Source: Polynucleobacter sp. 15G-AUS-farblos | GTDB taxonomy: Bacteria > Pseudomonadota > Gammaproteobacteria > Burkholderiales > Burkholderiaceae | Assembly (NCBI RefSeq): GCF_018882445.1 | Contig: NZ_JACVOM010000004.1 | Location: 248,001 to 312,000, forward strand | DNA length: 64,000 nt | Reading direction: 5' to 3' | Part shown: piece by piece, positions 56,128 through 64,000 of the stretch | Layout: every line of letters begins with the position of its first letter | How positions within the stretch are numbered: position 1 is the stretch's first letter | Position numbers and translations under genes: made by a program | The notes under the pieces: model-generated | What the model was told of the DNA's origin: nothing | Seen by the model: the letters and a program-made list of their open reading frames with translations, nothing else | Databases searched by the model: none

Positions 56128-58043
56128 GCCGCCTCTTGGGGGCGGCCCAACCCTTTTTTAAGATGCACTAATAACAAGGAAAGCGCTGCCGGAGTAACCC
56201 CAGAAATTCTGCTGGCCTGGCCCAAAGTTGCCGGTTTATGTAAGTTGAGCTTCTGCTGAACTTCTTTTGAAAGACCCAAGACTTGGGTGTAATCCAAGCT
56301 CTCTGGAAGGGGGTAGGTTTCGTTATGCTCTTGACGGGCAATTTCTACAGCCTGGCGGTCAATATACCCCTGGTATTTAACTGAGATTTCAACTTGATCA
56401 CTGATTTGAGCAGCAAGCCCAAGATCATCATCTAAAACACCGGGCGCCCAAAGGCCATTGCCCAGAGCAATAATTGACTCATAAGTAACGCCAGGGCGCC
56501 TCAGAAGCTCTGCCAAACTACACTCATGAGACAGGTCTTGGCCTAACAATTCTGAAACAAGGGGGGCGGCCTCATGCCTTGGGCCAACCCAGATATCTTG
56601 CAAACGAGATGTTTCACGTGAAACAGCCTCTTGTTTTCTGCAAAATACTTCCCAGCGAACATCATCAACCAAGCCCAAATCACGCCCAATGGCAGTTAAT
56701 CGCAAATCTGCGTTATCTTCGCGCAAGCTTAAGCGGTATTCCGCTCGGCTTGTAAACATCCGATAGGGCTCTTGCACCCCTCGGGTAATCAAATCATCGA
56801 CCAAAACCCCTATATAGGACTCACTACGCTTAGGTAGCCATGGCGCTTTCCCTTGGGCAGCCAAGCCAGCATTAATGCCAGCAAGCATGCCTTGGGCGGC
56901 AGCCTCCTCATACCCGGTGGTGCCATTGATCTGGCCAGCAAAATACAGGCCACCGATTGCTCTGGTTTCAAGGCTATGGCGAAGCTGACGGGGATCAAAA
57001 AAGTCGTACTCAATTGCATAGCCAGGCCGAACAATGACTGCGGACTCTAGCCCTCGGATGCTGCGCACCAAATCCCACTGCACATCAAAAGGCAAGCTAG
57101 TAGAAATGCCGTTGGGATAAAACTCATTTGTAGTGAGCCCCTCGGGCTCCAAAAAGATCTGATGGCTATTGCGGGAAGCAAAGCGATGTATTTTGTCCTC
57201 AATGGAAGGGCAGTAGCGTGGGCCAACCCCTTCAATTACACCGGTATACATGGGTGAACGATCTAAACCACCCCGAATAATGTCATGGGTCCTCTCATTA
57301 GTGTGGGATATCCAGCAAGGAACCTGCCGTGGATGCTGCTCTGGCCGGCCCAAATATGAAAAGACCGGAACAGGATCTAAGTCGCCAGGCTGCTCTAGCA
57401 TCACCGAAAAATCAATGGTCCGACCATCAATACGTGGCGGCGTTCCTGTTTTTAGCCTACCCTGAGGAAGTTTTAGCTCCTTTAAGCGGGCCGATAAAGA
57501 CACTGAGGAGGGGTCGCCAGCGCGACCGCCCGCATAGTTATTTAAGCCTACGTGAATTTTTCCGTCCAGAAAGGTCCCGGCGGTCAAAACGACTTTTTTA
57601 GCCAAAAACTCCAAGCCCATTTGTGTAACAACCCCCTGGACTTCGTCACCCCTAACCAAAAGGTCGTCCACTGCCGCCTGAAATAGAGTGAGGTTTTCTT
57701 GATTTTCTAAACGACGTCGAATGGCTGCTTTATATAGAATGCGGTCGCCCTGTGCCCGGGTCGCCCTAACGGCCGGTCCTTTGCTCGAATTGAGTATCCG
57801 AAACTGAATTCCAGCCTCATCGGTTGCCGCAGCCATGGCGCCGCCCATGGCATCAATTTCTTTAACTAGGTGGCCCTTGCCAATACCCCCAATAGAAGGA
57901 TTGCAGCTCATTGCCCCCAAGCTTTCAATACTATGGGTAATTAACAGCGTATCGCATCCCATGCGTGCTGATGCAAGGGCGGCCTCAGTCCCAGCGTGAC
58001 CGCCACCCACAACAATGACATCGAAGTTTTTTGAATACCGCAT
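56124..58043 (-). CDS. mnmG: tRNA uridine-5-carboxymethylaminomethyl modification enzyme MnmG
   Basis: 639 residues. The FAD-binding GxGxxG motif is [19 protein letters not shown] at the N-terminus; [14 protein letters not shown] and [15 protein letters not shown] are further signatures. MnmG with MnmE modifies the wobble uridine of several tRNAs. A perfect parS site is embedded in the coding sequence at 56610-56625, where it encodes V-S-R-E-T. Upstream is a second parS. Confidence 0.97.
   Translation of the reverse strand: MRYSKNFDVIVVGGGHAGTEAALASARMGCDTLLITHSIESLGAMSCNPSIGGIGKGHLVKEIDAMGGAMAAATDEAGIQFRILNSSKGPAVRATRAQGDRILYKAAIRRRLENQENLTLFQAAVDDLLVRGDEVQGVVTQMGLEFLAKKVVLTAGTFLDGKIHVGLNNYAGGRAGDPSSVSLSARLKELKLPQGRLKTGTPPRIDGRTIDFSVMLEQPGDLDPVPVFSYLGRPEQHPRQVPCWISHTNERTHDIIRGGLDRSPMYTGVIEGVGPRYCPSIEDKIHRFASRNSHQIFLEPEGLTTNEFYPNGISTSLPFDVQWDLVRSIRGLESAVIVRPGYAIEYDFFDPRQLRHSLETRAIGGLYFAGQINGTTGYEEAAAQGMLAGINAGLAAQGKAPWLPKRSESYIGVLVDDLITRGVQEPYRMFTSRAEYRLSLREDNADLRLTAIGRDLGLVDDVRWEVFCRKQEAVSRETSRLQDIWVGPRHEAAPLVSELLGQDLSHECSLAELLRRPGVTYESIIALGNGLWAPGVLDDDLGLAAQISDQVEISVKYQGYIDRQAVEIARQEHNETYPLPESLDYTQVLGLSKEVQQKLNLHKPATLGQASRISGVTPAALSLLLVHLKKGLGRPQEAA
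56610..56625. promoter_or_regulatory. parS: parS centromere site inside mnmG
   Basis: TGTTTCACGTGAAACA, a perfect 16-bp palindrome matching the universal chromosomal parS consensus TGTTNCACGTGAAACA. It is in the mnmG coding region. ParB encoded 2 kb downstream should bind here. Confidence 0.95.
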
Positions 58044-58082
58044 GATTTGCCTCAGATAGGGCGATGATCATAGCATTTTGTT

Positions 58083-58098
58083 TGTTTCACGTGAAACA
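58083..58098. promoter_or_regulatory. parS: parS centromere site upstream of mnmG
   Basis: The same 16-bp palindrome TGTTTCACGTGAAACA, extended by two more symmetric bases on each side (TT...AA, 58081-58100). It is 40 nt upstream of the mnmG start in the 107-nt gap to the TSUP gene, so ParB binding could also affect mnmG expression. Confidence 0.96.
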
Positions 58099-58150
58099 AA
58101 AACGATACAAAATAAAACCTTGGTATTGGCCTTATCTATAACTTATTGAT

Positions 58151-58900
58151 TTAATTGAGAAAATAAGCATTCCAAGCTGACTTCATAATCAGCACAGACA
58201 CAATTACAAGGAAGGCTTTTCTTACAAAAGCGCTTCCATGCTTAATAGCTAGTCGACTACCGAATTGGCTACCAAATATATTGGCAACCATCATGGCAAG
58301 GCCAAGTGGCCAATTAATTTGACCCAAGCTTGCCAACATAAGAATTGCTGCAAAGTTCGTTGCCACATTTACTAGCTTGGTTGCTGCGGATGCATGCAAA
58401 AAGTCGAAACCAAAAAACCGCACAAACCCAAACAGCAAAAAGCTGCCTGTACCAGGGCCAAAAAATCCATCGTAAAAGCCAATGGTGAGGCCCAGTATCA
58501 CCCCTTTAATTTGTTGGTAACGGCTAACACCTTTGGGGGCGTGTGTTTCACCAAGCGATGGCTGAAACCAGGTATACAGAACAAGAAACAGTAAAACAAA
58601 CGGCAAAGCCTTGCGCAGTGGCTCTGCTGGGAAATTACTTACGGCATTGGCACCTAAAAGCGAACCAATAAAACCCGCAACAATTGCAGGACCAACAACC
58701 GCCCAGGGAAGCGATACGTGACGCAAATATCTTCGGGCAGCATTGATAGTGCCACCAACAGCCGAAACCTTGTTGGTCGCAAGGAGCGTTGCCGGAGGCG
58801 CGTCAGGATAGGCGGCAAATAAAGCGGGAACCTGAATCAGGCCACCACCGCCAGCTACTGCATCCACAAGGCCTGCGAAAAAGGCCATCGCTAAAAGCAA
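58151..58900 (-). CDS. TSUP-family permease (TauE/SafE, DUF81)
   Basis: 249 residues if started at TTG 58900, about eight hydrophobic helices. The two repeated TSUP motifs are visible: GLVDAVAGGGGLIQVPAL near the start and GFYDGFFGPGTGSFLLFGF in the middle. The family exports sulfite, sulfoacetate or other small organic anions; substrate unknown. No ATG matches the expected N-terminus: sequence upstream stays open to 58945, with a purine-rich AAAGAG before an ATC codon, so the real start may be non-canonical. Confidence 0.88.
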   Translation of the reverse strand: MLLAMAFFAGLVDAVAGGGGLIQVPALFAAYPDAPPATLLATNKVSAVGGTINAARRYLRHVSLPWAVVGPAIVAGFIGSLLGANAVSNFPAEPLRKALPFVLLFLVLYTWFQPSLGETHAPKGVSRYQQIKGVILGLTIGFYDGFFGPGTGSFLLFGFVRFFGFDFLHASAATKLVNVATNFAAILMLASLGQINWPLGLAMMVANIFGSQFGSRLAIKHGSAFVRKAFLVIVSVLIMKSAWNAYFLN

Positions 58901-58950
58901 TGGCCAGATATAAATTGAAAATTCGATGAGAGTCTCTTTTAATTAAATGG

Positions 58951-58980
58951 GTGTGGCGCAATTAAAAATTTGCGCCACAC
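58951..58980 (-). terminator. Hairpin terminator after livM
   Basis: GTGTGGCGCAA pairs with TTGCGCCACAC (11 bp) around the 8-nt loop TTAAAAAT. It lies about 35 nt after the livM stop. The T-tract behind it on the minus strand is poor (CCCATTTAATT), so termination may be partial, but the stem is strong. Confidence 0.7.
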
Positions 58981-59013
58981 TAAAACCGAATAATAAAAGG
59001 AAAAAACAAAAGG

Positions 59014-59943
59014 CTAGTTTTTGTTTTTGAAGTGGGCAGCGATTTCTCCAACGACGCCACGACGGAAGGCTAAAACACAAATTACAAAAATAAATCCTGT
59101 TGCAATGGTGCTCCATGATCCGATGTTGGCCAAGTAATTTTGTAATCCAACAACGATGCCGGCACCGACTACGGGTCCTAAAATAGTTCCCATGCCACCA
59201 AGTAGAGTCATCAAGACCACTTCGCCTGACATATGCCAATGAACATCAGTCAATGTGGCCAGCTGGAAAACTAAAGACTTCATTGATCCAGCCAAGCCAG
59301 AGAGTGCGGCTGAAAGTACAAACGAAATAAGTTTGAAGCGATCAACGTCGTAACCAAGAGAAATAGCGCGCGGCTCATTTTCACGAATGGCTTTTAGCAC
59401 CTGGCCAAACGGGGAATGAACTGCGCGCATGATGACCGCAAAACCAAACAAAAAGACAACCAATACAAAATAATACATTGCAACGTCATTTTTAAGGTCG
59501 ATGAAGCCAAACAAATTTCCTCGTGGAACGCCTTGTATACCATCCTCACCGCCGGTAAAAGGCATCTGCACGGCCAAAAAATATACCATTTGCGAAAGCG
59601 CCAAAGTCACCATCGCAAAGTAAATACCTTGTCGACGAATAGCCAAAGAACCGATTAAGAATCCCAATATCCCGGAACCAAACACACCCAGGATGATTCC
59701 AAGCTCGGGAGAAAGGCCGGCTTCTTTGCAAAAGTAAGCAGTAATGTAGGCGGAGGTTCCAAAGAATGCAGCATGTCCAAAAGACAGGAGCCCTGTGAAG
59801 CCAAGCAATAAATTAAATGCGCATGCAAAGAGGGCAAAACACAAAACCTTCATTGCAAAAACTAAATAGATGAAGTCTTGGAAAGGCAACAACAATGCGA
59901 TGAGAACCAAGATGCCATAAAGTAATTTTGTTTTGGAGTTCAT
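59014..59943 (-). CDS. livM: Branched-chain amino acid ABC transporter permease LivM
   Basis: 309 residues, eight or nine hydrophobic helices, with the LivM signature region RENEPRAISLGYDVDRFKL near residue 200 that contacts the ATPases, and GGMGTILGPVVGAGIV. Second membrane subunit of the transporter. Starts 2 nt after the livH stop. Confidence 0.94.
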   Translation of the reverse strand: MNSKTKLLYGILVLIALLLPFQDFIYLVFAMKVLCFALFACAFNLLLGFTGLLSFGHAAFFGTSAYITAYFCKEAGLSPELGIILGVFGSGILGFLIGSLAIRRQGIYFAMVTLALSQMVYFLAVQMPFTGGEDGIQGVPRGNLFGFIDLKNDVAMYYFVLVVFLFGFAVIMRAVHSPFGQVLKAIRENEPRAISLGYDVDRFKLISFVLSAALSGLAGSMKSLVFQLATLTDVHWHMSGEVVLMTLLGGMGTILGPVVGAGIVVGLQNYLANIGSWSTIATGFIFVICVLAFRRGVVGEIAAHFKNKN

Positions 59944-59945
59944 GA

Positions 59946-60866
59946 TTATTTCTCTCGCCCAAACAGCCCGGCAGGACGAATCAACAAAACAATTGCCATA
60001 ATCACAAAAATTACAACGCCAGATGCTTCTGGGTAAAACACTTTTGTTAAACCCTCGATAAGGCCCAGGCCGAGACCAGTCAAAATGGCGCCCATAATTG
60101 AACCCATACCACCAATCACCACTACGGCAAAAACAACAATGATGAGATTCGAGCCCATCAGTGGATTAACCTGGAAAATAGGGGCGGCTAACACGCCTGC
60201 AAAACCTGCAAGACCTACGCCGTAGGCATAAGCCAAAGAAATCATCAAGGGAACATTAATACCAAAGGCTTGTAACAATTTTGGGTTTTCAGTTCCAGCG
60301 CGCAAATAAGCACCCAACTTAGTTCTTTCAATCACATACCAAGTGGAGAAGCAGACAACTAAGGAGATGGCAACTACCCACACGCGATACTTCGGCAAAA
60401 TGATGCCGATTGCCTCTAAAGAAATAGCACCCTGCAAAGCCTCTGGTGCTGAATAGCTCTCGCCAGAAATTCCGTACCAATGACGGAACATGCCTTCAAT
60501 AATTAAAGCCAAACCAAAGGTCAACAACAAACCATACAAGTGGTCCAAGTGATACAGCCGGCGCAACATCGTGCGCTCCAAGATCAATCCAAATCCAGCC
60601 ATCACTAGGGGCACAACAATTAAAGCAAACCAATAGTTAATGGATAGTTCGGGTAAGCCAAACCATTGGCTAATTTGAGTTAAGCCTATCCACGCAATAA
60701 AAGCGCCCATGGTGTACTGAGCACCATGCGCAAAATTAATGATGTTAAGAAGGCCAAAGATAATGGCCAATCCCAAACTCAATATGGCATAAAACGAGCC
60801 ATTAATAAGCCCCACCAAGAGCTGGGCTACCAGCGCTTGAGGGGTAATTCCAAGAAGTTCAAACAT
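59946..60866 (-). CDS. livH: Branched-chain amino acid ABC transporter permease LivH
   Basis: 306 residues of repeated membrane helices with the N-terminal FYAILSLGLAIIFGLLNIIN block and the EAA-like loop RAGTENPKLLQAFGINV. Pairs with LivM in the inner membrane. It follows livK by 16 nt. Confidence 0.94.
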   Translation of the reverse strand: MFELLGITPQALVAQLLVGLINGSFYAILSLGLAIIFGLLNIINFAHGAQYTMGAFIAWIGLTQISQWFGLPELSINYWFALIVVPLVMAGFGLILERTMLRRLYHLDHLYGLLLTFGLALIIEGMFRHWYGISGESYSAPEALQGAISLEAIGIILPKYRVWVVAISLVVCFSTWYVIERTKLGAYLRAGTENPKLLQAFGINVPLMISLAYAYGVGLAGFAGVLAAPIFQVNPLMGSNLIIVVFAVVVIGGMGSIMGAILTGLGLGLIEGLTKVFYPEASGVVIFVIMAIVLLIRPAGLFGREK

Positions 60867-60882
60867 GCTTAATAGAGATCAA

Positions 60883-62109
60883 TTACTTGTTAGTAACCAG
60901 CTTGCATCGTGACAATGAAAGTGGTTGAGTTGCTTCAGCAGCAGGAATCACTGCCTTTATGTTGTAGTAATCCCATGGGCTTGTAGACTCAGAAGGTTTT
61001 TTCACTTCAAGCAAATACATATCGTGCTCAAACTTACCGTCTGCACGAATCTTGCCTTTGAAGAGACCGTCATCAATGTTTGTAGACTTCAACGCTTTCA
61101 TCACTGCCTGAGTATCATCAGTGCCAGCCTTTTGTACGGCATTTAAGTAAGCCAGAACGGATGAGTAAACGCCTGCCTGAACGCTAGATGGCATGCGCTT
61201 GTGTTGCAAGATAAAGCGTTTTGCAAAAGCACGAGTCTTGTCATCCTTGTCCCAGTAGAAGCCTTCTGTAAGGTACATGCCTTGAGCTGCATTCAAACCC
61301 AAAGAGTGAACATCAGTAATAAACATCAACAAAGGAACAACGGTTTGTTTTTTGTTAATACCGAACTCGGAAGCTTGCTTAACACTGTTAATAGTGTCTT
61401 GTCCGGCATTTGCCAAGGCAACCACATCCGCTCCACTAGCTTGCGCCTTCAAGAGATAGGATGAAAAATCGCTATTTGGAAATGGGTGCTTGCTTGTTCC
61501 TAATACTTTACCGCCGTTAGCTGTAAGAACATTGGTGGCGTCTTTCTCTAAAGCAGCGCCGAAGGCGTAGTCCGCAGTAAGGAAGTACCAATTCTTTTTA
61601 CCCTGCTTTACAACCGCTTTAGCTGTACCGTTCGAGAGCGCATAGGTGTCATACGTCCAATGAACGTTGTTGGCTGTACATTTTTCATTGGTGATCGGCA
61701 AAGAAGCTGCGCCAGAAACCAAAGTAATCTTGTTCTTTTGCTCAGCCACTTCCATAACGGCAAGGGCTACGTTGGTTGAGACTAATTCCACAATGACATC
61801 AACACCATCTTTGTCATACCATTCGCGTGCTTTATTTGCAGCAATATCGGCCTTGTTTTGGTGATCAGCACTAACTAGCTCGATCTTCTTTCCGATAACT
61901 GTGCCATCTTTGGAAAAGTCGGCGATCGCCATCTTTGCTGCAATTACCGCACCAGGTCCAGCCAAGTCAGAGTAGATTGAAGAAAGGTCAGTTAAAACAC
62001 CAATCTTAATAACATCGCCACTTACTTTGGGCGCACTTTGTGCAAACACTGGGTTTGAACCAAACATGGTCGCCGCAACCAGACAAGCGGTTATTTGCTT
62101 TAACTTCAT
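60883..62109 (-). CDS. livK: Branched-chain amino acid-type ABC transporter substrate-binding protein
   Basis: 408 residues with a signal peptide ending VFAQ near residue 23, then a Peripla_BP_6 fold beginning VIKIGVLTDLSSIYSDLAGPG. At about 380 mature residues it is larger than E. coli LivK and resembles the family of binding proteins for branched-chain amino acids, amides or related ligands, so the true ligand is uncertain. It lies between the ATPase and permease genes. Confidence 0.88.
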   Translation of the reverse strand: MKLKQITACLVAATMFGSNPVFAQSAPKVSGDVIKIGVLTDLSSIYSDLAGPGAVIAAKMAIADFSKDGTVIGKKIELVSADHQNKADIAANKAREWYDKDGVDVIVELVSTNVALAVMEVAEQKNKITLVSGAASLPITNEKCTANNVHWTYDTYALSNGTAKAVVKQGKKNWYFLTADYAFGAALEKDATNVLTANGGKVLGTSKHPFPNSDFSSYLLKAQASGADVVALANAGQDTINSVKQASEFGINKKQTVVPLLMFITDVHSLGLNAAQGMYLTEGFYWDKDDKTRAFAKRFILQHKRMPSSVQAGVYSSVLAYLNAVQKAGTDDTQAVMKALKSTNIDDGLFKGKIRADGKFEHDMYLLEVKKPSESTSPWDYYNIKAVIPAAEATQPLSLSRCKLVTNK

Positions 62110-62131
62110 TCCTATCTCCTATAGAAAACTA

Positions 62132-62836
62132 CTAAACACCAAGATACTCATTTAATAAAGCCGCCTTTTGAGCAAGCTCGTTTTGATTCACAACTTCAAC
62201 TACATTTCCGTGCTCAACAACATAATGACGATCCGCAAGCGGAGCGGCAAAATGAAAGTTTTGTTCAACCAACACAATTGTGAAGCCTTTATTGCGAAGA
62301 CTAGTGACCACTTCGCCTAGTTTTTGGACAATGACTGGCGCCAAGCCCTCGGTAATCTCATCAAGCAATAGAAGTTTTGCACCCGTCCTTAAGATGCGCG
62401 CCATTGCAAGCATTTGTTGCTCGCCCCCAGACAGTCGTGTGCCAGGGCTATTGCGCCTTTCATACAAATTCGGAAACATCTCATATATTTCATCTAAGCC
62501 CATGCCGCCTGGAGCTATCTCTGGCAAAAGCAGCAAGTTCTCTTCGGCGCTTAAGCTAGCAAAGATGCCTCGCTCTTCTGGGCAAAAACCCACGCCAAGC
62601 CTAGCTATTTTGTAGGTAGGCATCTCAATCGTCTCTGTGCCGTAGACCTGAACCGAACCAGTTCTTTTGCTAGTCAAACCTAAAATCGTTTTTAGGATGG
62701 TGCTACGTCCGGCGCCATTTCTTCCTAATAAGGTGACAACCTCGCCATCACGAACAGCAAAATTAACGCCATGGAGAATGTGAGACTCGCCATACCAAGA
62801 CTCTAAATTTTTTACCTCTAAGGCCATATTGCTCAT
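62132..62836 (-). CDS. livF: Branched-chain amino acid ABC transporter ATP-binding protein LivF
   Basis: 234 residues: Walker A GRNGAGRSTILKTI (Arg in place of the usual Lys at GAGRST, noteworthy), signature LSGGEQQMLAMAR, Walker B LLLLDEITEG and H-loop VEQN. The Walker A is the only divergent motif; most LivF have GAGKTT. The start overlaps the livG stop by 4 bp. Confidence 0.92.
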   Translation of the reverse strand: MSNMALEVKNLESWYGESHILHGVNFAVRDGEVVTLLGRNGAGRSTILKTILGLTSKRTGSVQVYGTETIEMPTYKIARLGVGFCPEERGIFASLSAEENLLLLPEIAPGGMGLDEIYEMFPNLYERRNSPGTRLSGGEQQMLAMARILRTGAKLLLLDEITEGLAPVIVQKLGEVVTSLRNKGFTIVLVEQNFHFAAPLADRHYVVEHGNVVEVVNQNELAQKAALLNEYLGV

Positions 62837-63600
62837 AGAGTGTCATTCCCTTGACTACCCATATAGGCCTCAACAACCAGCGGGTTGTTGGAAACCTCAT
62901 GGTAAGAGCCTTCCGCCAAAACGGATCCTCTTTGTAAAACGGTAATGCGATCGGCAATAGATGCGACCACCTTCATATTGTGCTCAACCATGAGAATAGT
63001 GCGTCCCTTGGCAACCCGGTCAATTAACTCGGTTACCCGCTCTACATCCTCGTGCCCCATCCCTTGAGTGGGCTCATCCAACAACATTAACTCGGGCTCC
63101 ATTGCCAAGGTTGTCGCAATTTCAAGCGCCCTTTTACGGCCATATGCCAAGTTAAGCGTTTCTTCATTTGCAAAGCCCTCGAGCCCTACCTCATGCAAGA
63201 GCTCCATTGCGCGCTCATTCAGAACATTTAAGGAATTGCCTGACTTCCAGAAATGGAACTCCGTGCCTAATCCTCGCTGCAGTGCAACACGAACATTTTC
63301 TATCACCGTCAGGTGTGGGAAAACAGCTGAAATCTGAAAGGATCTGATAATGCCTCGTCTAGCAATTTGAGCCGGAGCCTCACCAGTAATGTCTATGCCG
63401 TTAAAAAGAATCTGACCCGTGGTGGGCACTAAAAACTTTGTTAGTAAATTAAAACAGGTTGTTTTTCCCGCCCCATTGGGACCAATGAGAGCGTGGATAG
63501 TTCCCCGGGTGACATCTAGATTCACATCGGTTACCGCGGAAAACCCTTTAAAAGATTTCCCTAGGTCAATGGTTTTTAATATTGTTTCTTGCAATCTCAT
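62833..63600 (-). CDS. livG: Branched-chain amino acid ABC transporter ATP-binding protein LivG
   Basis: 255 residues from ATG at 63598-63600, chosen because GGGGGTAGAGGG lies just before it. Walker A GPNGAGKTTCFNLL, the signature-like LAYGRKRALEIATTLA, Walker B LMLLDEPTQGMG and H-loop VEHNMKVV are intact. It is first of the five liv genes. Substitution of LSGG by LAYG is common in LivG. Confidence 0.93.
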   Translation of the reverse strand: MRLQETILKTIDLGKSFKGFSAVTDVNLDVTRGTIHALIGPNGAGKTTCFNLLTKFLVPTTGQILFNGIDITGEAPAQIARRGIIRSFQISAVFPHLTVIENVRVALQRGLGTEFHFWKSGNSLNVLNERAMELLHEVGLEGFANEETLNLAYGRKRALEIATTLAMEPELMLLDEPTQGMGHEDVERVTELIDRVAKGRTILMVEHNMKVVASIADRITVLQRGSVLAEGSYHEVSNNPLVVEAYMGSQGNDTL

Positions 63601-63694
63601 ACCCTCTACCCCCAATCGGGGCAAGACATTGAGAATACCCCAAGATAGGCTCGCTATCTATAGCAATAACCCTAAATGCAAGGGGCCGAACTCA

Positions 63695-63919
63695 CTAAGT
63701 TGTTTGCTTGGTTTTAATAAATTGTTTGATGGCGCTTCGTGCCACCTCATCCAATACATCAAGCGGCACTCGTTGGGCGCCTTGAACAATCATGAGTGCA
63801 TATGGCTTGGCAAGCGCAGATGCCTCTAGACACAAGCGCAGCTCCTCCCCTTCGGCTGGAGACTGACTGCGCCAATAATTAATGGCAGCTTCAAGTTCTT
63901 GAATGGTGACGTACAGCAT
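63695..63919 (-). CDS. DUF3717 domain protein
   Basis: 74 residues, starting MLYVTIQELEAAINYWRSQSP. The N-terminal ITI-x-ELEAAINYWR block and an Ala/Leu-rich helix place it in DUF3717, a small betaproteobacterial family of unknown function. It lies 94 nt upstream of livG and 21 nt downstream of the SET-domain gene on the same strand, so it may form an operon with the latter. Confidence 0.75.
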   Translation of the reverse strand: MLYVTIQELEAAINYWRSQSPAEGEELRLCLEASALAKPYALMIVQGAQRVPLDVLDEVARSAIKQFIKTKQTT

Positions 63920-63940
63920 GCTGAATCAAGTTGCGTTGTT

Positions 63941-64000
63941 TTATTTGACAGCCAGCATAGTGCCGCGACATTTTTTGGCGCCGCACCGACACTCGTAATC
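63941..64000 (-). CDS. SET-domain protein, C-terminal end (cut by window edge)
   Basis: Only the last 19 residues and the stop are in the window: DYECRCGAKKCRGTMLAVK. The C-x-C-x4-C-R-G pattern is the post-SET zinc motif found at the C-terminus of bacterial SET-domain proteins, which methylate lysine residues. The rest of the gene lies beyond the right edge. Confidence 0.7.
   Translation of the reverse strand, partial: DYECRCGAKKCRGTMLAVK

Overview
The window is a conserved core segment of a betaproteobacterial chromosome, almost all transcribed from the minus strand. Gene content and order point to Burkholderiales, and the mix of proteins and moderate base composition look most like Polynucleobacter; that genus call is inference from memory of the families, not a search. 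No insertion sequence, prophage, integrase or CRISPR array is visible.

Region 1 (1-17.1 kb) is the classic str-S10-spc-alpha ribosomal block. Read on the minus strand it runs rpsL, rpsG, fusA, tuf1, rpsJ, rplC, rplD, rplW, rplB, rpsS, rplV, rpsC, rplP, rpmC, rpsQ, rplN, rplX, rplE, rpsN, rpsH, rplF, rplR, rpsE, rpmD, rplO, secY, infA, rpmJ, rpsM, rpsK and the start of rpsD, which is cut by the window edge. Region 2 (17.1-29.3 kb) is rpoC, rpoB, rplL, rplJ, rplA, rplK, nusG, secE. Region 3 (29.3-30.9 kb) is tRNA-Tyr, tRNA-Gly, tRNA-Thr, tuf2, tRNA-Trp, with its own promoter. Region 4 (30.9-36.4 kb) is a complete rRNA operon, 16S, tRNA-Ile, tRNA-Ala, 23S, 5S, with promoter, two boxA sites, processing stems and terminator.

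Region 5 (36.6-45.2 kb) is a mixed stretch with genes on both strands: a GNAT acetyltransferase, a small cytochrome c, a BON lipoprotein, a SIS-domain protein, rsmI, a tiny membrane-anchor protein, tRNA-Arg, a fatty acid desaturase, a small zinc-ribbon protein, a metallo-hydrolase, a lone gcvH and priA. This is the least routine part. Region 6 (45.2-58.1 kb) is hemE, the F1Fo ATP synthase operon (atpIBEFHAGDC), parB, parA, rsmG and mnmG, with two perfect parS sites, one inside mnmG and one just upstream of it. Region 7 (58.1-64 kb) holds a TSUP permease, a five-gene branched-chain amino acid ABC transporter, a DUF3717 protein and the last 19 codons of a SET-domain protein.

The parS sites, parAB, mnmG-rsmG and the uniform minus-strand direction of the highly expressed genes imply that the replication origin lies beyond the right edge and that the fork moves leftward through this window. 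I did not find an evidently new biological system. The observations most worth a check are a probable leaderless atpI start, DnaA-box-like motifs upstream of priA, a stand-alone membrane anchor resembling the N-terminus of cytochrome c5 proteins, the monocistronic gcvH, a TSUP gene with no ordinary start codon at its expected N-terminus, and several strong uncharacterised intergenic hairpins in the ribosomal operons.
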